Assembly (NCBI RefSeq): GCF_000238315.3
Contig: NZ_CP011924.1
Location: forward strand, 3,990,001 to 4,054,000
Source of the DNA: Pseudoalteromonas piscicida
GTDB lineage: Bacteria > Pseudomonadota > Gammaproteobacteria > Enterobacterales > Alteromonadaceae
DNA length: 64,000 bases
Direction of reading: 5' to 3'
Part shown: piece by piece, positions 51,754 through 63,056 of the stretch
Layout: each line of letters opens with the position of its first letter
Position numbering within the stretch: position 1 is the stretch's first letter
Notes under the pieces: model-generated
The model's database searches: none
The model's input: only the letters and a program-made list of their open reading frames with translations
What the model was told of the DNA's origin: nothing
Program-made: the position numbers and the translations under genes

Positions 51754-52398
51754 ATGAAACCGTATCAAAAAGAGTTTATTGAATTTGCCTTAGAAAAGCA
51801 GGTGCTTAAGTTTGGTGAGTTTACGTTAAAGTCTGGTCGTACTAGCCCTTATTTTTTCAATGCAGGCTTGTTTAACACAGGTCGTGATCTGGCGCGTTTA
51901 GGTCGTTTCTATGCTTCGGCATTGGAAGATGCTAGCATTGAGTTTGATGTGTTGTTTGGCCCAGCGTACAAAGGTATTCCTATTGCGACAACGACTGCCG
52001 TTGCACTTGCCGATCATCACAACAAAGATGTGCCTTATTGCTTTAATCGTAAAGAAAAGAAAGAGCACGGTGAAGGCGGTAACTTAGTAGGTTCGGCGCT
52101 TGAAGGTCGTATTATGCTTGTTGATGATGTGATCACCGCGGGTACTGCTATTCGTGAGTCGATGGAAATTATTGCTGCTAATGGTGCTGATCTTGCCGGT
52201 GTATTAATCGCATTAGATCGCCAAGAAAAAGGCAAAGCTGAGCTTTCTGCTATTCAGGAAGTTGAGCGCGACTTTAATACTCAAGTGGTGTCTATCGTGA
52301 AATTGGCTGATCTGATCACATACCTTGAGCAACAAGGCGGTATGGATGCGCACTTGGATGCAGTTAAAGCATACCGTGATAGCTACGGTGTAGCGTAA
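51754..52398 (+). CDS. pyrE: Orotate phosphoribosyltransferase
   Basis: 214-aa enzyme of pyrimidine synthesis that joins orotate and PRPP to form OMP. The PRPP-binding motif is [17 protein letters not shown] (about 126-142), and [11 protein letters not shown] (about 69-79) helps bind substrate. The length is normal. A strong terminator (52423-52447) follows. Confidence 0.97.
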   Translation: MKPYQKEFIEFALEKQVLKFGEFTLKSGRTSPYFFNAGLFNTGRDLARLGRFYASALEDASIEFDVLFGPAYKGIPIATTTAVALADHHNKDVPYCFNRKEKKEHGEGGNLVGSALEGRIMLVDDVITAGTAIRESMEIIAANGADLAGVLIALDRQEKGKAELSAIQEVERDFNTQVVSIVKLADLITYLEQQGGMDAHLDAVKAYRDSYGVA

Positions 52399-52422
52399 GG
52401 GTAAGACCTACGATTTTCTGCT

Positions 52423-52455
52423 GATGGCTAGTACCATGCTAGCCATCTATTTTAT
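52423..52455 (+). terminator. Terminator after pyrE
   Basis: Perfect 9-bp stem GATGGCTAG / CTAGCCATC with a 7-nt loop, followed by TATTTTATT. Confidence 0.85.
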
Positions 52456-52496
52456 TCTCTCTCATCTCAGTTTTATTGTGTGTCTATACACAGCTC

Positions 52497-53210
52497 TTAA
52501 TTCAAACTCACTATTGGTATATGGCGTAGCGCCCAATTAGCAAGCTCAACTCGGTTGCGTGAATTGGTTTTTTTAAATGCGCTGTAGATATGCGTTTTAA
52601 CTGTATGACTACTGATGTTTAGTCTATCTGCAATATCTTCGTTTTTAGCACCAGCAGCAATAAGCTTGATCACAGACTTTTCTCTGCCGGTAAGCATATT
52701 TAACTCTTCATTACTTAAGATAATGTCGCTGTTAGGCAATGCTTGTGGCATCGCGGCAATCAGTTCGCTAAATGCCTCTGAGATGGCGCTGCGACAAAAC
52801 CAAAGTTCGCCTTTGAGCACACTGCTTAATCCTTGAAATAACGTCTCTGGCGGAGCATTGTGATAGAGTATGCCTTTTACATTGCCAAGTAGCGCCGTTT
52901 TTTCATTAACGCTGTCTTCATTGGCATTAAAGAGCAGGACTTTATATTTAGCCGCCAATAGTTTTACTTCAGCACTAATGAGTTCGTTGCAATCTCGGTG
53001 CTCTGTATCTACCAAAAATAATGCGATTTGTTCACGCAGCGCAGGCTCTGGTAGTCGAGTATCAACTTTTACCGTATGTCCTAGCGTCTCTAGCACTTTG
53101 ATAAGCACAGTATAATTGGTGGAACTGGTATTCGCTCGAGCATGAGTCAGAATAAAAAATGCTCGATCTTGCCATGCTAGCGAGTTGTTGGAATATTCCT
53201 TTGCAAACAT
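52497..53210 (-). CDS. LuxR-family regulator (CsgD-like)
   Basis: 237 aa with a C-terminal LuxR helix-turn-helix: LTGREKSVIKLIAAGAKNED, IADRLNISSHTVKTHIYSAF and KKTNSRNRVELANWA (~165-225). The N-terminal part resembles a receiver fold but lacks the phospho-acceptor Asp motif, as in CsgD/VpsT-type proteins, some of which bind c-di-GMP. It is alone and divergent from its upstream neighbour. A link to matrix or biofilm control is plausible given three diguanylate-cyclase-type genes in the window, but is inferred. Confidence 0.78.
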   Translation of the reverse strand: MFAKEYSNNSLAWQDRAFFILTHARANTSSTNYTVLIKVLETLGHTVKVDTRLPEPALREQIALFLVDTEHRDCNELISAEVKLLAAKYKVLLFNANEDSVNEKTALLGNVKGILYHNAPPETLFQGLSSVLKGELWFCRSAISEAFSELIAAMPQALPNSDIILSNEELNMLTGREKSVIKLIAAGAKNEDIADRLNISSHTVKTHIYSAFKKTNSRNRVELANWALRHIPIVSLN

Positions 53211-53284
53211 AGAAGTATTAAATCCTTTTTTATTCCAGATTAAATTTAATATACATTTGTTTTACAAAAAATTTAAGTTATTTA

Positions 53285-53313
53285 TTAGGCTCCAGCTAAA
53301 AAGCTGAGCCTAA
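53285..53313. terminator. Terminator after the M23 peptidase gene
   Basis: Stem TTAGGCTC-C-AGCT / AGCTGAGCCTAA with a one-base bulge and an AAAA loop. Confidence 0.75.
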
Positions 53314-53340
53314 TACCATGCTTGGGTAAGCAAAGGTTGT

Positions 53341-54501
53341 TTACTTGTACAATGCACGCCATGCACAAGTACGATAGCCGTTCTTCTCAAAGAAGAAGCG
53401 ATTACAGTTATCGTCATAGTTGGAGTTACCCACATCTATACGATAGCCGCTGATGTACCAGTTATGCAGCGAAATATGCCCACCGTTGTACAGCAGCGAA
53501 AAGTGAACGTGAGGACCGGTTGATTGGCCTCCTTGGCACAATGCTGTTGCTTTATCGTCCGCATAACGGCCAAGCCAAGCACCTGCAGAAATGACATCAC
53601 CAGTGTTATATTGCAAACTTTCCATGTGGTAATACTGAGTTGAATAACCGCTTGAGTGAGTCACGCGAATATTACAAGCTGAGTAACGAGTCACTGTGCC
53701 GCCATGCGCTGCTTGAACCCAAGGTGTATTACTTCCCCAGCCACCTGAGCCGTTATTAAAATCAAGCGACGAGTAAGGGTAACCAGAGCCTGTATTTGAG
53801 TGTGCACCACCGCTATACCAAGCGTAACCGGATGGCCATGGGAAGCTCATGCTAAAGCTAGCAGCTGATACCGCTTGTGTTGATGCCTGCTCACTAAAAG
53901 CGATGCTGTTGTCCGCTTTTAATGCCAACGACTCGCCGTTAAATAACGCTTCGTATGTATTGAATAGGGCATCTGCCGATGCGTGTGTCAGATCAGCAAG
54001 TGCGACAGTTGCTTCGTTTACCGCTGGTAACTTTTTGGCTTTGCCTTCATCACGAAGTTTTTGGAATGCGTAGTATCTCGCACTTAGATTAAGCGCTACA
54101 TCTTTTACTTGCGCATCAAACCCTTGTTCATGAGAAAGTTTACCAAACGGTGCTGAGAGAGAGTGTTTATCAGGATTGCTTACCACACCTGACTCAAGCT
54201 CCATTAGTGCCAGCAATAACTTAGGGTTGATACTGGCATATCCTGCATAGTGCAAGATCACTTCGAGCTTATCACTTAAATGCGGTGCCGTGCTATCAAG
54301 CACTTGCTGCCAATCAACTTGCTGTAAAGCATTGCTGAAAAGAAACAGTTCAGGGTTTACTGCCATTACACTTGAAACAGGTAAGGCACTGATGTGTTCA
54401 GCAGTAAATTCAGGCATAGCTACTGAGTCATGTTGACCAGCAGCTGTTGCCTGATGTGAGAGGAGCGCGACTAAACACGCTGATAGATAGTGGCGTTTCA
54501 T
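53341..54501 (-). CDS. Secreted M23 metallopeptidase (LasA-like)
   Basis: 386-aa secreted zinc endopeptidase that should cut glycine-rich or peptidoglycan cross-bridges of other bacteria. A signal peptide (~1-20) is followed by a propeptide (~21-205) and the M23 domain (~206-386). Zinc ligands: H in SGGAHSNTG with D in YSSLDFNNG, and the HxH in TGPHVHFSLL. The SFPWPSGYAWYSGGAH start of the mature part is typical of LasA/staphylolysin-type enzymes known from Pseudoalteromonas and Pseudomonas. Cys residues near the C-terminus form expected disulfides. Confidence 0.85.
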   Translation of the reverse strand: MKRHYLSACLVALLSHQATAAGQHDSVAMPEFTAEHISALPVSSVMAVNPELFLFSNALQQVDWQQVLDSTAPHLSDKLEVILHYAGYASINPKLLLALMELESGVVSNPDKHSLSAPFGKLSHEQGFDAQVKDVALNLSARYYAFQKLRDEGKAKKLPAVNEATVALADLTHASADALFNTYEALFNGESLALKADNSIAFSEQASTQAVSAASFSMSFPWPSGYAWYSGGAHSNTGSGYPYSSLDFNNGSGGWGSNTPWVQAAHGGTVTRYSACNIRVTHSSGYSTQYYHMESLQYNTGDVISAGAWLGRYADDKATALCQGGQSTGPHVHFSLLYNGGHISLHNWYISGYRIDVGNSNYDDNCNRFFFEKNGYRTCAWRALYK

Positions 54502-54680
54502 GTTGTATCCTTTCTGTTTGTTTTTTGTTCAATCAAGTTATACCTAAATGTGAGTATTTTGTAAAATAAAAGTTTAAAATATGGTTTTGTAGAGTGAGAG
54601 GCTTAGATTTTTGCCTGCTAGGTTGGGTTTTTTTGTAAAAGCGACTATAAAAAAGAAAGTGGTGTGATGTGGAGGTTGCT

Positions 54681-54842
54681 ATGAAAAGGCTAATTACCCT
54701 GTCTCAACTAGAAGAGTTGCTAGAGGAAAGGCAGGGGGGAGAGCGCCGAAAACAACGAAGCAATGTTTTGCCTTTCGTCGAAAGGCGCAACCACGTAAGG
54801 AGAAAAGCCGACAAACAATACCTTCAAAATAGAATGGATTAG
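54681..54842 (+). CDS. Small basic protein, 53 aa
   Basis: ATG 54681 after a clear GGAGG site (5 bp spacing), TAG at 54840-54842. The sequence is strongly basic with a helical N-terminus (LITLSQLEELLEERQGGERR) and a KADKQYLQNRMD tail. It is convergent with the signalling operon. Not recognised; the good ribosome site and composition argue for a real gene. It is too short for standard gene callers. Confidence 0.55.
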   Translation: MKRLITLSQLEELLEERQGGERRKQRSNVLPFVERRNHVRRKADKQYLQNRMD

Positions 54843-54858
54843 TACACTCCTTACCCTA

Positions 54859-55791
54859 CTATTTTGCTGTGAGTCCTGCATCCGAGTAAAACGCGTAAGG
54901 TAATTGATTCGTCTTCGCGTGATACATAGCTTTATCTGCTTTAGCAACTAACTCTTCTGCTGATGTGGCGTCAGTTGGATAAATCACTGCGCCAATGCTT
55001 AAGTCCAGTTTTACTTCGCGGATATTGGCGCTTTCATCTTGGAGACAGTAATTATCACTGAGCAAGTCATACTTATGCTGAGCAAGTTTCCGTAACTGAT
55101 TTTTTTCGGTTAGATGAGGGGCGATAACCACGAATTCATCACCACCGTAGCGTGCAACAAAGTCTGACGCACGTTTATACATTTTAAGTTTTGCTGCCAG
55201 TATTTTTAGCAATTGATCGCCTGCTTGATGACCTAGTTGATCATTGACTGGTTTAAAGTTGTCGAGATCAATAAACAGCACACCAAATCCATGACCATAC
55301 CGCTCTGACTCAGAAATCGCTCTTTCTAATTCGTTATCAAATGCGCCGCGGTTATGTAGCATAGTGAGTCTATCCATCACCACTAGGTTCTCTAGATTCC
55401 GCTGCATTTCGTAGCGTTCTTTTGAGAAGGTGATTGTACGTGCCAGTAGTGGGCCGCTCACTTCGTGTTTTGGGATATAATCTTGCGCACCAAGTTGAAT
55501 TGCCTTTTCGCCAAAAAGTGTTTCAGATACCCCAGTTAGCACGATTATAGGGGCGCTGATTGGCAACTGTTTTACTTTAATCAGCGTGGTAAGACCTTGG
55601 CTCTCATCGATATTTAAATCGATAAGGATAGCTTCTGGTTTGACTGTGTTTAAGGCGGTTTCAAGTTGTTCTAAATTTTTGAAGTGTTTAACGTTAAACT
55701 TTTGTCTACCATCAGTACTTGCAAGTGTGCGCTTTACTAAGTAAGCATCTTCATCGTTGTCTTCAAGAAGATAAATCAGCCATGTATTCAT
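54859..55791 (-). CDS. Response regulator with GGDEF output (diguanylate cyclase)
   Basis: 310 aa: a receiver domain (~1-125, acceptor Asp in AILIDLNIDESQG) and a GGDEF domain (~140-305) with an intact RYGGDEFVV site and an I-site RASD five residues before it. It should make c-di-GMP when phosphorylated. Last gene of the kinase / receiver / REC-GGDEF operon, starting 2 bp after the receiver gene stop. Confidence 0.92.
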   Translation of the reverse strand: MNTWLIYLLEDNDEDAYLVKRTLASTDGRQKFNVKHFKNLEQLETALNTVKPEAILIDLNIDESQGLTTLIKVKQLPISAPIIVLTGVSETLFGEKAIQLGAQDYIPKHEVSGPLLARTITFSKERYEMQRNLENLVVMDRLTMLHNRGAFDNELERAISESERYGHGFGVLFIDLDNFKPVNDQLGHQAGDQLLKILAAKLKMYKRASDFVARYGGDEFVVIAPHLTEKNQLRKLAQHKYDLLSDNYCLQDESANIREVKLDLSIGAVIYPTDATSAEELVAKADKAMYHAKTNQLPYAFYSDAGLTAK

Positions 55792-55793
55792 AG

Positions 55794-56198
55794 TTACCCT
55801 TGCACGACACAGTTATTGTCAAACCAATACTGCTTGATTAATTTGATCAACGACTCTAAATCACTTAAGCGTCCGGGCTTGGTAATATATGACTTAGCAC
55901 CCAATTGATATGCTTTACGAATGTCACTGTGGTGAGTAGAGGTGGTATAGCATACCGTTATTAATTTATCGGCAACTTGTTCATTTTTTAAAGCTTCCAT
56001 AACTTCAAAGCCACTCATTTTTGGCATGTTTAAATCCAGCAAAATAACTTGGTCGTAGGTTGCGATAGAGTCGAGGTAATGCAGCAGCTCATGACCGTCA
56101 GAAAAAATTTTAAGCTCTGGCGCATTGGCAATACTGCTGTATGCTCTTTTAAAAAAGTAGACATCATCTGGATCATCTTCAACTAATAACAGTTCCAT
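55794..56198 (-). CDS. Single-domain response regulator (Rcp1-like)
   Basis: 134-aa receiver domain with the acidic start LLVEDDPDDVYFFKRAY and acceptor Asp in VILLDLNMPKMSGFE, and no output domain. This type commonly partners phytochrome-like or hybrid kinases. It lies between the kinase (2 bp gap) and the REC-GGDEF gene (2 bp gap), so it probably shuttles phosphate within this operon. Confidence 0.9.
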   Translation of the reverse strand: MELLLVEDDPDDVYFFKRAYSSIANAPELKIFSDGHELLHYLDSIATYDQVILLDLNMPKMSGFEVMEALKNEQVADKLITVCYTTSTHHSDIRKAYQLGAKSYITKPGRLSDLESLIKLIKQYWFDNNCVVQG

Positions 56199-56200
56199 TA

Positions 56201-58888
56201 TTACTCCTTAACTTCTTTTGGCAGTATGATTTCAAACAAAGCGCCATCATCACTTTGCAGGCATTTTATTGTGCCGCCATGTAGTTTTACGATTTGTCGG
56301 CACAGCGCAAGTCCAATACCACTGCCATACTCTTGTGTGGTGCCAAAACGCCTGAACGGTTCAAAGATTTGCTGACGTCGAGATTTTGGGATCCCAAGCC
56401 CATTGTCTTTGTAATGGATCACCGTTTCATGGCCGGTTTGGCTGGTGTAAATTTGGATCACGGGCGTAAGCTCTGGTGACTTAAATTTAATGCTGTTACT
56501 GATTAAGTTTTGCAGCACTTGAAGAAAAAGCGAGGGATCAAGTTCGATAGGTAAATCACCATTCTCGAGTTTAATTTCAGCGCTGTTTTCCTCGATACTA
56601 AAGCTCATCACTTCACAAATATCTTCTAACAACAAAGTTAGATTGGTTGTTTGTAGCTTCAACTCATGGGAATGCAAGCGTGACAACTTGAGTAGGTCTT
56701 GGATCATGATCCGCATTCGTTGGCTAGCATCGACTAAGCGCTCTATTTCAAACTTTGCATCGTCGTAGTCTTTTAAATCTGGCGTAATTCTTTGCGCCAA
56801 ACTGTCCGAAAAAGCGGTGATCTTTCTGAGAGGCTCTTGCAAATCATGAGAAGCAATATAGGCAAAGTGCTCAAGGTGGGCGTTGGATTCTTGCAGCTGT
56901 AATAGCAATTCGGTGTGCTCGGTCATATCGACAAAAGTACCCAGCATCAACTCTGGTTCGCCATTGTGATCTCGAGTGATCACGGTATCGACGGAGTAAC
57001 ACCAAACCCAATGGCCTTCTTTGTGTCTAAAACGATATTTTATCGGGATAAGTTCACCGTCTTGGCTGGCTCTCACTTCATCAATATGCTCGTAAACGAG
57101 TGCGCGTTCACTTTCATGAAAACATAGTTCCAAATTTGAGCTTTCTAGCTCTTGAATTGTATAACCAAGGAGTTGAGTATAACGCTTGTTTATACGCGTG
57201 TTCTTGTGGAGTTTTAAGTCGAAGAGATAAAGGCCACACACTGCTGAATCTATCATTCGCTGTAAAAAGCGCTGGTTGTCTTCAAGCTCTTTTTCTGCGA
57301 ATTTTCGCGCAGTAATATCGACGGCGATACCAACGATCCGCTCAACTTGGTTCTTACTGTCTTTAAGTGGATAAAGAGTCGTCTGATACCAATGTTCTTT
57401 ATTTTTGAATGGTATCATTTCGGTGTAATCTACGGGTTTTGCGACCTCAACGCAAAGTTGGTAGTTTTTTTCGATTCTATCTACTAGCTCCGCTTCTAAT
57501 ACTGTCCCTCTTAGTTGGCTGAGGGTTTTACCCAATATTTCATCAAGTTTGACGCCAGTGCGCTGGCAGGCAAACTTATTGTACTCGAGCACTCGAAATG
57601 TTTGCTTTTCTTCTACCTTTAATAGCCAAATAGCCTGACTTGCACCTTCGTAGATGGCATTGAGAATTTTGTTTTTTTCCGCCACTTGCAGCTCAAGGGA
57701 TTTTTTCTGATGGATATTTCTAAGTGCTCCAGACATCACCAATGCTTTACCGTGGTCGTCAAATTGGCTGTTGCCTACGGCGGAAAACCACGCGTATTCT
57801 CCTTTGTTGTCTCGCCCTAAGTACTCTACAAAATATTGATCTTTGGTGGCAAAGTGATGGTCTATGGCATCTTGCACTTTGCCCTGATGGTCTGGGTGGA
57901 TATGTGCAAACCAGTCGTCATAGGTGACTTTTTCGTCGTCGCGTTTACCTATCATGGTTTTTAAACGAGATGAATAGCTGACGCTGTTGTCGACAACGTT
58001 CCACTCCCAAATGCCATCTTCGGTTGCCCCGATTGCACGCTTCATTTGTTCGGTGGACTCCGCGAGTGCTTGCTCTGTGCGTTTAAGTGACGAAAGGTTA
58101 TTAAACACCGCTAAAATGAGATTAGCACCGTCATGGGGTTCTTGTACTAAGCGCATCTCCATCGGGATTTGATTGCCAAATTTGTCTTTCACATGGCACA
58201 GTGCTTCTTTACTGTAATCGTTTTGGTTGAGTAGAGATTGGCTAATGGACTCTAAGCTGTCGAACGGATCATCCAAACTGACGATATCGTGTAATCTCAG
58301 TCCAATTAACGCATCTGGCGTGTCGTACCTAAGCTCGCGATAAAAATAAGGATTGCACTTACTCACGGTGAGTAGCTGGTCAAGCAGCAAGGTACTGGTG
58401 GGTAAGGCATCGAGCATAAACTCGGTGACTCTGTGTTGGTCTAGTTGCGAATGAAGCGCCTGCTTTTCATCGGTAATACGTTTGAGCCTTGCGGTTACGC
58501 CATGGAATTGATTGGGGGTTGGGATTGCGACAGCGCTTGGGATCAGTCTAAAAAGATAAACCGCCGTTACCATTGAGATAAACGCTGTGACTGCTTTTGA
58601 AATGCCATGAATACCATAAGCGCCATGCCAAACGGTATAAACGCCAATTAAGTGCGTGAGTCCACATAAAGTGATGAAGCTACAAAACAACACAAAGACC
58701 CAATTTTTGCCAACATCAGGGCGCTGTTTTGCATAAATCATAATCGCCATGGGAATCGAAAAGTAGGCTGCGGCTATCAAGATATCGGAGATAACATTGG
58801 TCCATAGCAGGTGAGGTTGCCACAAATAGCAATGACCATGTGGCATGTACGCGCTATTAAAAAATGACTCAAATGAGTTCAAATCCAT
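56201..58888 (-). CDS. PAS histidine kinase with an ethylene-receptor-like membrane domain
   Basis: 895 aa. The N-terminal three-helix membrane domain (~28-125) closely follows the ETR1 ethylene-binding domain: SDILIAAAYFSIP (D35) in helix 1 and FCSFITLCGLTHLIGVYTVW in helix 2, with C75 and H79 in the copper-ligand pattern C-x3-H. Then come four PAS/PAC regions (~150-655), a HisKA domain with FAYIASHDLQEPLRKI, and an ATPase domain with DNGLGIPKSRRQQIFEPF and GSGIGLALCRQIV. It phosphorylates the two downstream receivers, so the output is c-di-GMP. Confidence 0.9.
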   Translation of the reverse strand: MDLNSFESFFNSAYMPHGHCYLWQPHLLWTNVISDILIAAAYFSIPMAIMIYAKQRPDVGKNWVFVLFCSFITLCGLTHLIGVYTVWHGAYGIHGISKAVTAFISMVTAVYLFRLIPSAVAIPTPNQFHGVTARLKRITDEKQALHSQLDQHRVTEFMLDALPTSTLLLDQLLTVSKCNPYFYRELRYDTPDALIGLRLHDIVSLDDPFDSLESISQSLLNQNDYSKEALCHVKDKFGNQIPMEMRLVQEPHDGANLILAVFNNLSSLKRTEQALAESTEQMKRAIGATEDGIWEWNVVDNSVSYSSRLKTMIGKRDDEKVTYDDWFAHIHPDHQGKVQDAIDHHFATKDQYFVEYLGRDNKGEYAWFSAVGNSQFDDHGKALVMSGALRNIHQKKSLELQVAEKNKILNAIYEGASQAIWLLKVEEKQTFRVLEYNKFACQRTGVKLDEILGKTLSQLRGTVLEAELVDRIEKNYQLCVEVAKPVDYTEMIPFKNKEHWYQTTLYPLKDSKNQVERIVGIAVDITARKFAEKELEDNQRFLQRMIDSAVCGLYLFDLKLHKNTRINKRYTQLLGYTIQELESSNLELCFHESERALVYEHIDEVRASQDGELIPIKYRFRHKEGHWVWCYSVDTVITRDHNGEPELMLGTFVDMTEHTELLLQLQESNAHLEHFAYIASHDLQEPLRKITAFSDSLAQRITPDLKDYDDAKFEIERLVDASQRMRIMIQDLLKLSRLHSHELKLQTTNLTLLLEDICEVMSFSIEENSAEIKLENGDLPIELDPSLFLQVLQNLISNSIKFKSPELTPVIQIYTSQTGHETVIHYKDNGLGIPKSRRQQIFEPFRRFGTTQEYGSGIGLALCRQIVKLHGGTIKCLQSDDGALFEIILPKEVKE

Positions 58889-59093
58889 GTTATTTCCTTA
58901 CCTCAACGTGTAGCCAATTCATATCAAAACATCCGCCGTTAAGACGCTAAACGCACACTCAAGCTACGATAGTAAAATACGCTTTAAAAGTCCTATTGCT
59001 CTGCTTTAACTGTAGTATATCTATTTGAAATTTCGACAAGAGGCGTAAGAAATCTTTATCGTGAGGTAGGGAAGAGGCTTGTTGAGAGATTCA

Positions 59094-59120
59094 CAAGGTG
59101 AAGCGCGTGGCTTCACCTTG
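59094..59120. terminator. Terminator after the ferredoxin gene
   Basis: Perfect 11-bp stem CAAGGTGAAGC / GCTTCACCTTG with a 5-nt loop. Confidence 0.8.
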
Positions 59121-60727
<1,607 letters not shown>

Positions 60728-60747
60728 GGTTTACCTCATACATTGAA

Positions 60748-61845
60748 CTAGGGCCTGTTGACCTTTGCTGTTTTCTGTTGGTCAGACACCGAATGACCGT
60801 AGTCGTAATTTTGATAGTCTTGATGTACATGACGTTTCAAGAAGCCCTCGGTATATCCGCGGTGGGCTAGGTTTTCTAGGGTTTTCATTAGGCTTGGGTC
60901 AAATGGTTTACCCGCAACGGCATCATCAATGGCTTTACGGTAAACTTGTGCGGTGCGGGCAACATAATAGAATGACTTGGTACGGCCTTCAATTTTAAGA
61001 CTGTGCACGCCCATGCGGGTCAGTTGATCAACATACTGGACAGCACGTAAATCTTTGGAATTCATGATGTAAGTACCATGCTCATCCTCAAATGCTGGCA
61101 TGTATTCACCTGGGCGACCTTGCTCTTCGAGCATAAACACTTCGTCGGTGGGTTGACCTTCCCCTAAGGTTGGAATAATTGCTTTTGGATCGACCTTATG
61201 GACAACATCGCCAGTTTCGTTTTCTTGACCAGGTTTGACATCGTAGCTCCAGCGGCAGGCATTGGTACAAGTGCCTTGGTTTGGATCGCGCTTGTTGATA
61301 TAACCCGACAATAAACAGCGACCAGAATAAGCCATGCATAAGGCGCCATGAACGAACACTTCAAGCTCAGTGTCTGGGCACAATGTACGAATTTCTTCTA
61401 TTTCTTGTAGCGACAACTCGCGAGAAAGAATAACGCGCTCAACCCCTTGTTTGGCCCAAAATTGCACCGCCGCATAGTTAACAGCATTCGCTTGTACGGA
61501 TAGGTGAATTGGCATGTCTGGCCACTTATCGCGCACCAGCATAATTAGCCCGGGATCGGACATGATAAGCGCGTCTGGCTTCATCGCGATAACGGGTTCA
61601 ATATCACGTAAGTAAGTTTTCACTTTGCCATTGTGCGGCGCAATATTTGATACGACATAGAGCTTTTTGTTTTGCTGGTGGGCTTCATTAATACCGATTT
61701 CGAGGTTGTTTAGGTCAAATTCGTTATTACGTACGCGCAGACTGTATCTTGGTTGTCCGGCGTAAACAGCGTCGGCACCGTACGCAAAAGCGTAACGCAT
61801 ATTCTTTAAACTGCCGGCAGGAGAGAGAAGTTCTGGTACAAACAT
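60748..61845 (-). pseudogene. Truncated trhP copy
   Basis: Encodes residues 1-357 of TrhP unchanged, then runs into duplicated MITE sequence and ends after eight foreign residues (KTAKVNRP) at a TAG. It lacks the C-terminal ~95 residues, so a working enzyme is unlikely, although the Cys cluster is retained. It lies upstream of the full copy and carries the upstream DNA that joins the MITE. Confidence 0.9.
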
Positions 61846-61866
61846 GGTTTACCTCATACATTGAAC

Positions 61867-62133
61867 TAGGGCCTGTTGACCTTTGCTGTTTTATTTTTGT
61901 TCTCCTGAGTGTGTTTTGGTCGCGACGCTCGACTTGCCGCCTAGTAATCTAGGCAAAAGTTGAGCAACAATGAACAAAGCGCACTCAGGTGAACCCAAAG
62001 GGCAGCGCTTGATTGGCATTTCTACTGTGTTATCGCCTGACTCACATAGAACAACTATGCTACGCAGGCTCTGCCTTGTATAAATACCAATCAAACTGCT
62101 GCAAAAACAAACTTGAAAGATAAACAGGCCCTA
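61867..62133. mobile_element. MITE-like element (267 bp)
   Basis: Perfect 11-bp terminal inverted repeats TAGGGCCTGTT / AACAGGCCCTA (16 of 18 bp when extended), with no ORF of its own that looks real. Flanks CTA/TAA allow a TA-type target duplication. A 26-bp piece of its left end is also at 60749-60774 because of the tandem duplication. Confidence 0.75.
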
Positions 62134-62429
62134 ATTACGGGTCAGCTGTTGAGTGATTTCGCGTGCTGATTCTAAAAAGCGGCGCAGTATAGAAGAAAGC
62201 TAAGTAAGTAATTTTGATGTAGATCAGGTTTTTTGACATTGTGCAAGGAAGGGCAAGTGACCTTGCTGTTAAGGCTTCTGCTGGCAATTCTGCGTATTTA
62301 ATCGACAAATAATTCACCAAACTTTCGTTTCTTCGCAAAGAAAGCGGCGCGAGATAGTAGGTTTTTTCTACCAAAACACGTATAATTCGCGCCCGTTAAT
62401 ATTCACAATAATATTTTGGAGCAAAAAAG

Positions 62430-62861
62430 ATGGCTTTAGAGCGCACTTTTTCAATCATCAAGCCTGATGCTGTAGCTAAAAACCACATCGGTGCTATCTA
62501 CAACCGTTTTGAGTCTGCTGGTCTTAAAATCGTTGCATCAAAAATGGTTCACCTTTCTCAAGAGAAAGCTGAAGGTTTCTACGCAGAGCACAAAGAGCGT
62601 CCTTTCTTTGGTGCACTAGTTTCTTTCATGACTTCTGGTCCAGTAATGGTTCAGGTGCTTGAAGGTGAAGACGCAGTTCGTAAAAACCGCGAAATCATGG
62701 GTGCTACTAACCCTGCTGAAGCGCTAGCTGGTACACTACGTGCTGACTACGCAGACAGCATCGACGAAAACGCAGTACACGGTTCTGACGCGCCTGAGTC
62801 TGCTGCTCGCGAAATCGCTTACTTCTTCGCTGAAGAAGAAATCTGCCCACGTACTCGTTAA
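62430..62861 (+). CDS. ndk: Nucleoside diphosphate kinase
   Basis: 143-aa cytosolic enzyme that equalises NTP and dNTP pools through a phospho-His intermediate. It starts [14 protein letters not shown], and the active-site His is in [16 protein letters not shown] (about 113-128). The codon use is clearly that of a highly expressed gene. A ribosome site TTGGAGC precedes the ATG. A classic terminator follows. Confidence 0.97.
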   Translation: MALERTFSIIKPDAVAKNHIGAIYNRFESAGLKIVASKMVHLSQEKAEGFYAEHKERPFFGALVSFMTSGPVMVQVLEGEDAVRKNREIMGATNPAEALAGTLRADYADSIDENAVHGSDAPESAAREIAYFFAEEEICPRTR

Positions 62862-62881
62862 TTCGAGACTTGGTGCCAAAG

Positions 62882-62905
62882 AAGGGCTTTCGAGCCCTTT
62901 TTTTG
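62882..62905 (+). terminator. Terminator after ndk
   Basis: Stem AAGGGCT / AGCCCTT with a stable TTCG loop and a run of T. Confidence 0.9.
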
Positions 62906-63056
62906 TCCCGTAGCTAAGTAAAGGGATTAGCGTGCTTTGTAAAGTAATCACACTACTTCACAAAACACGTTACATTATTTGTGATGTTTGCTGCTTTTTT
63001 GTACAATGCGTTGTTGGCAATTTAGCTGTTCTTACCGTCTTTAACCGAGGTTGTTC

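Noticed and set aside
60748..61845. Second trhP gene as a functional paralogue
   Set aside because: It is identical in protein to the first over 357 residues and loses the C-terminal quarter at a duplication junction.
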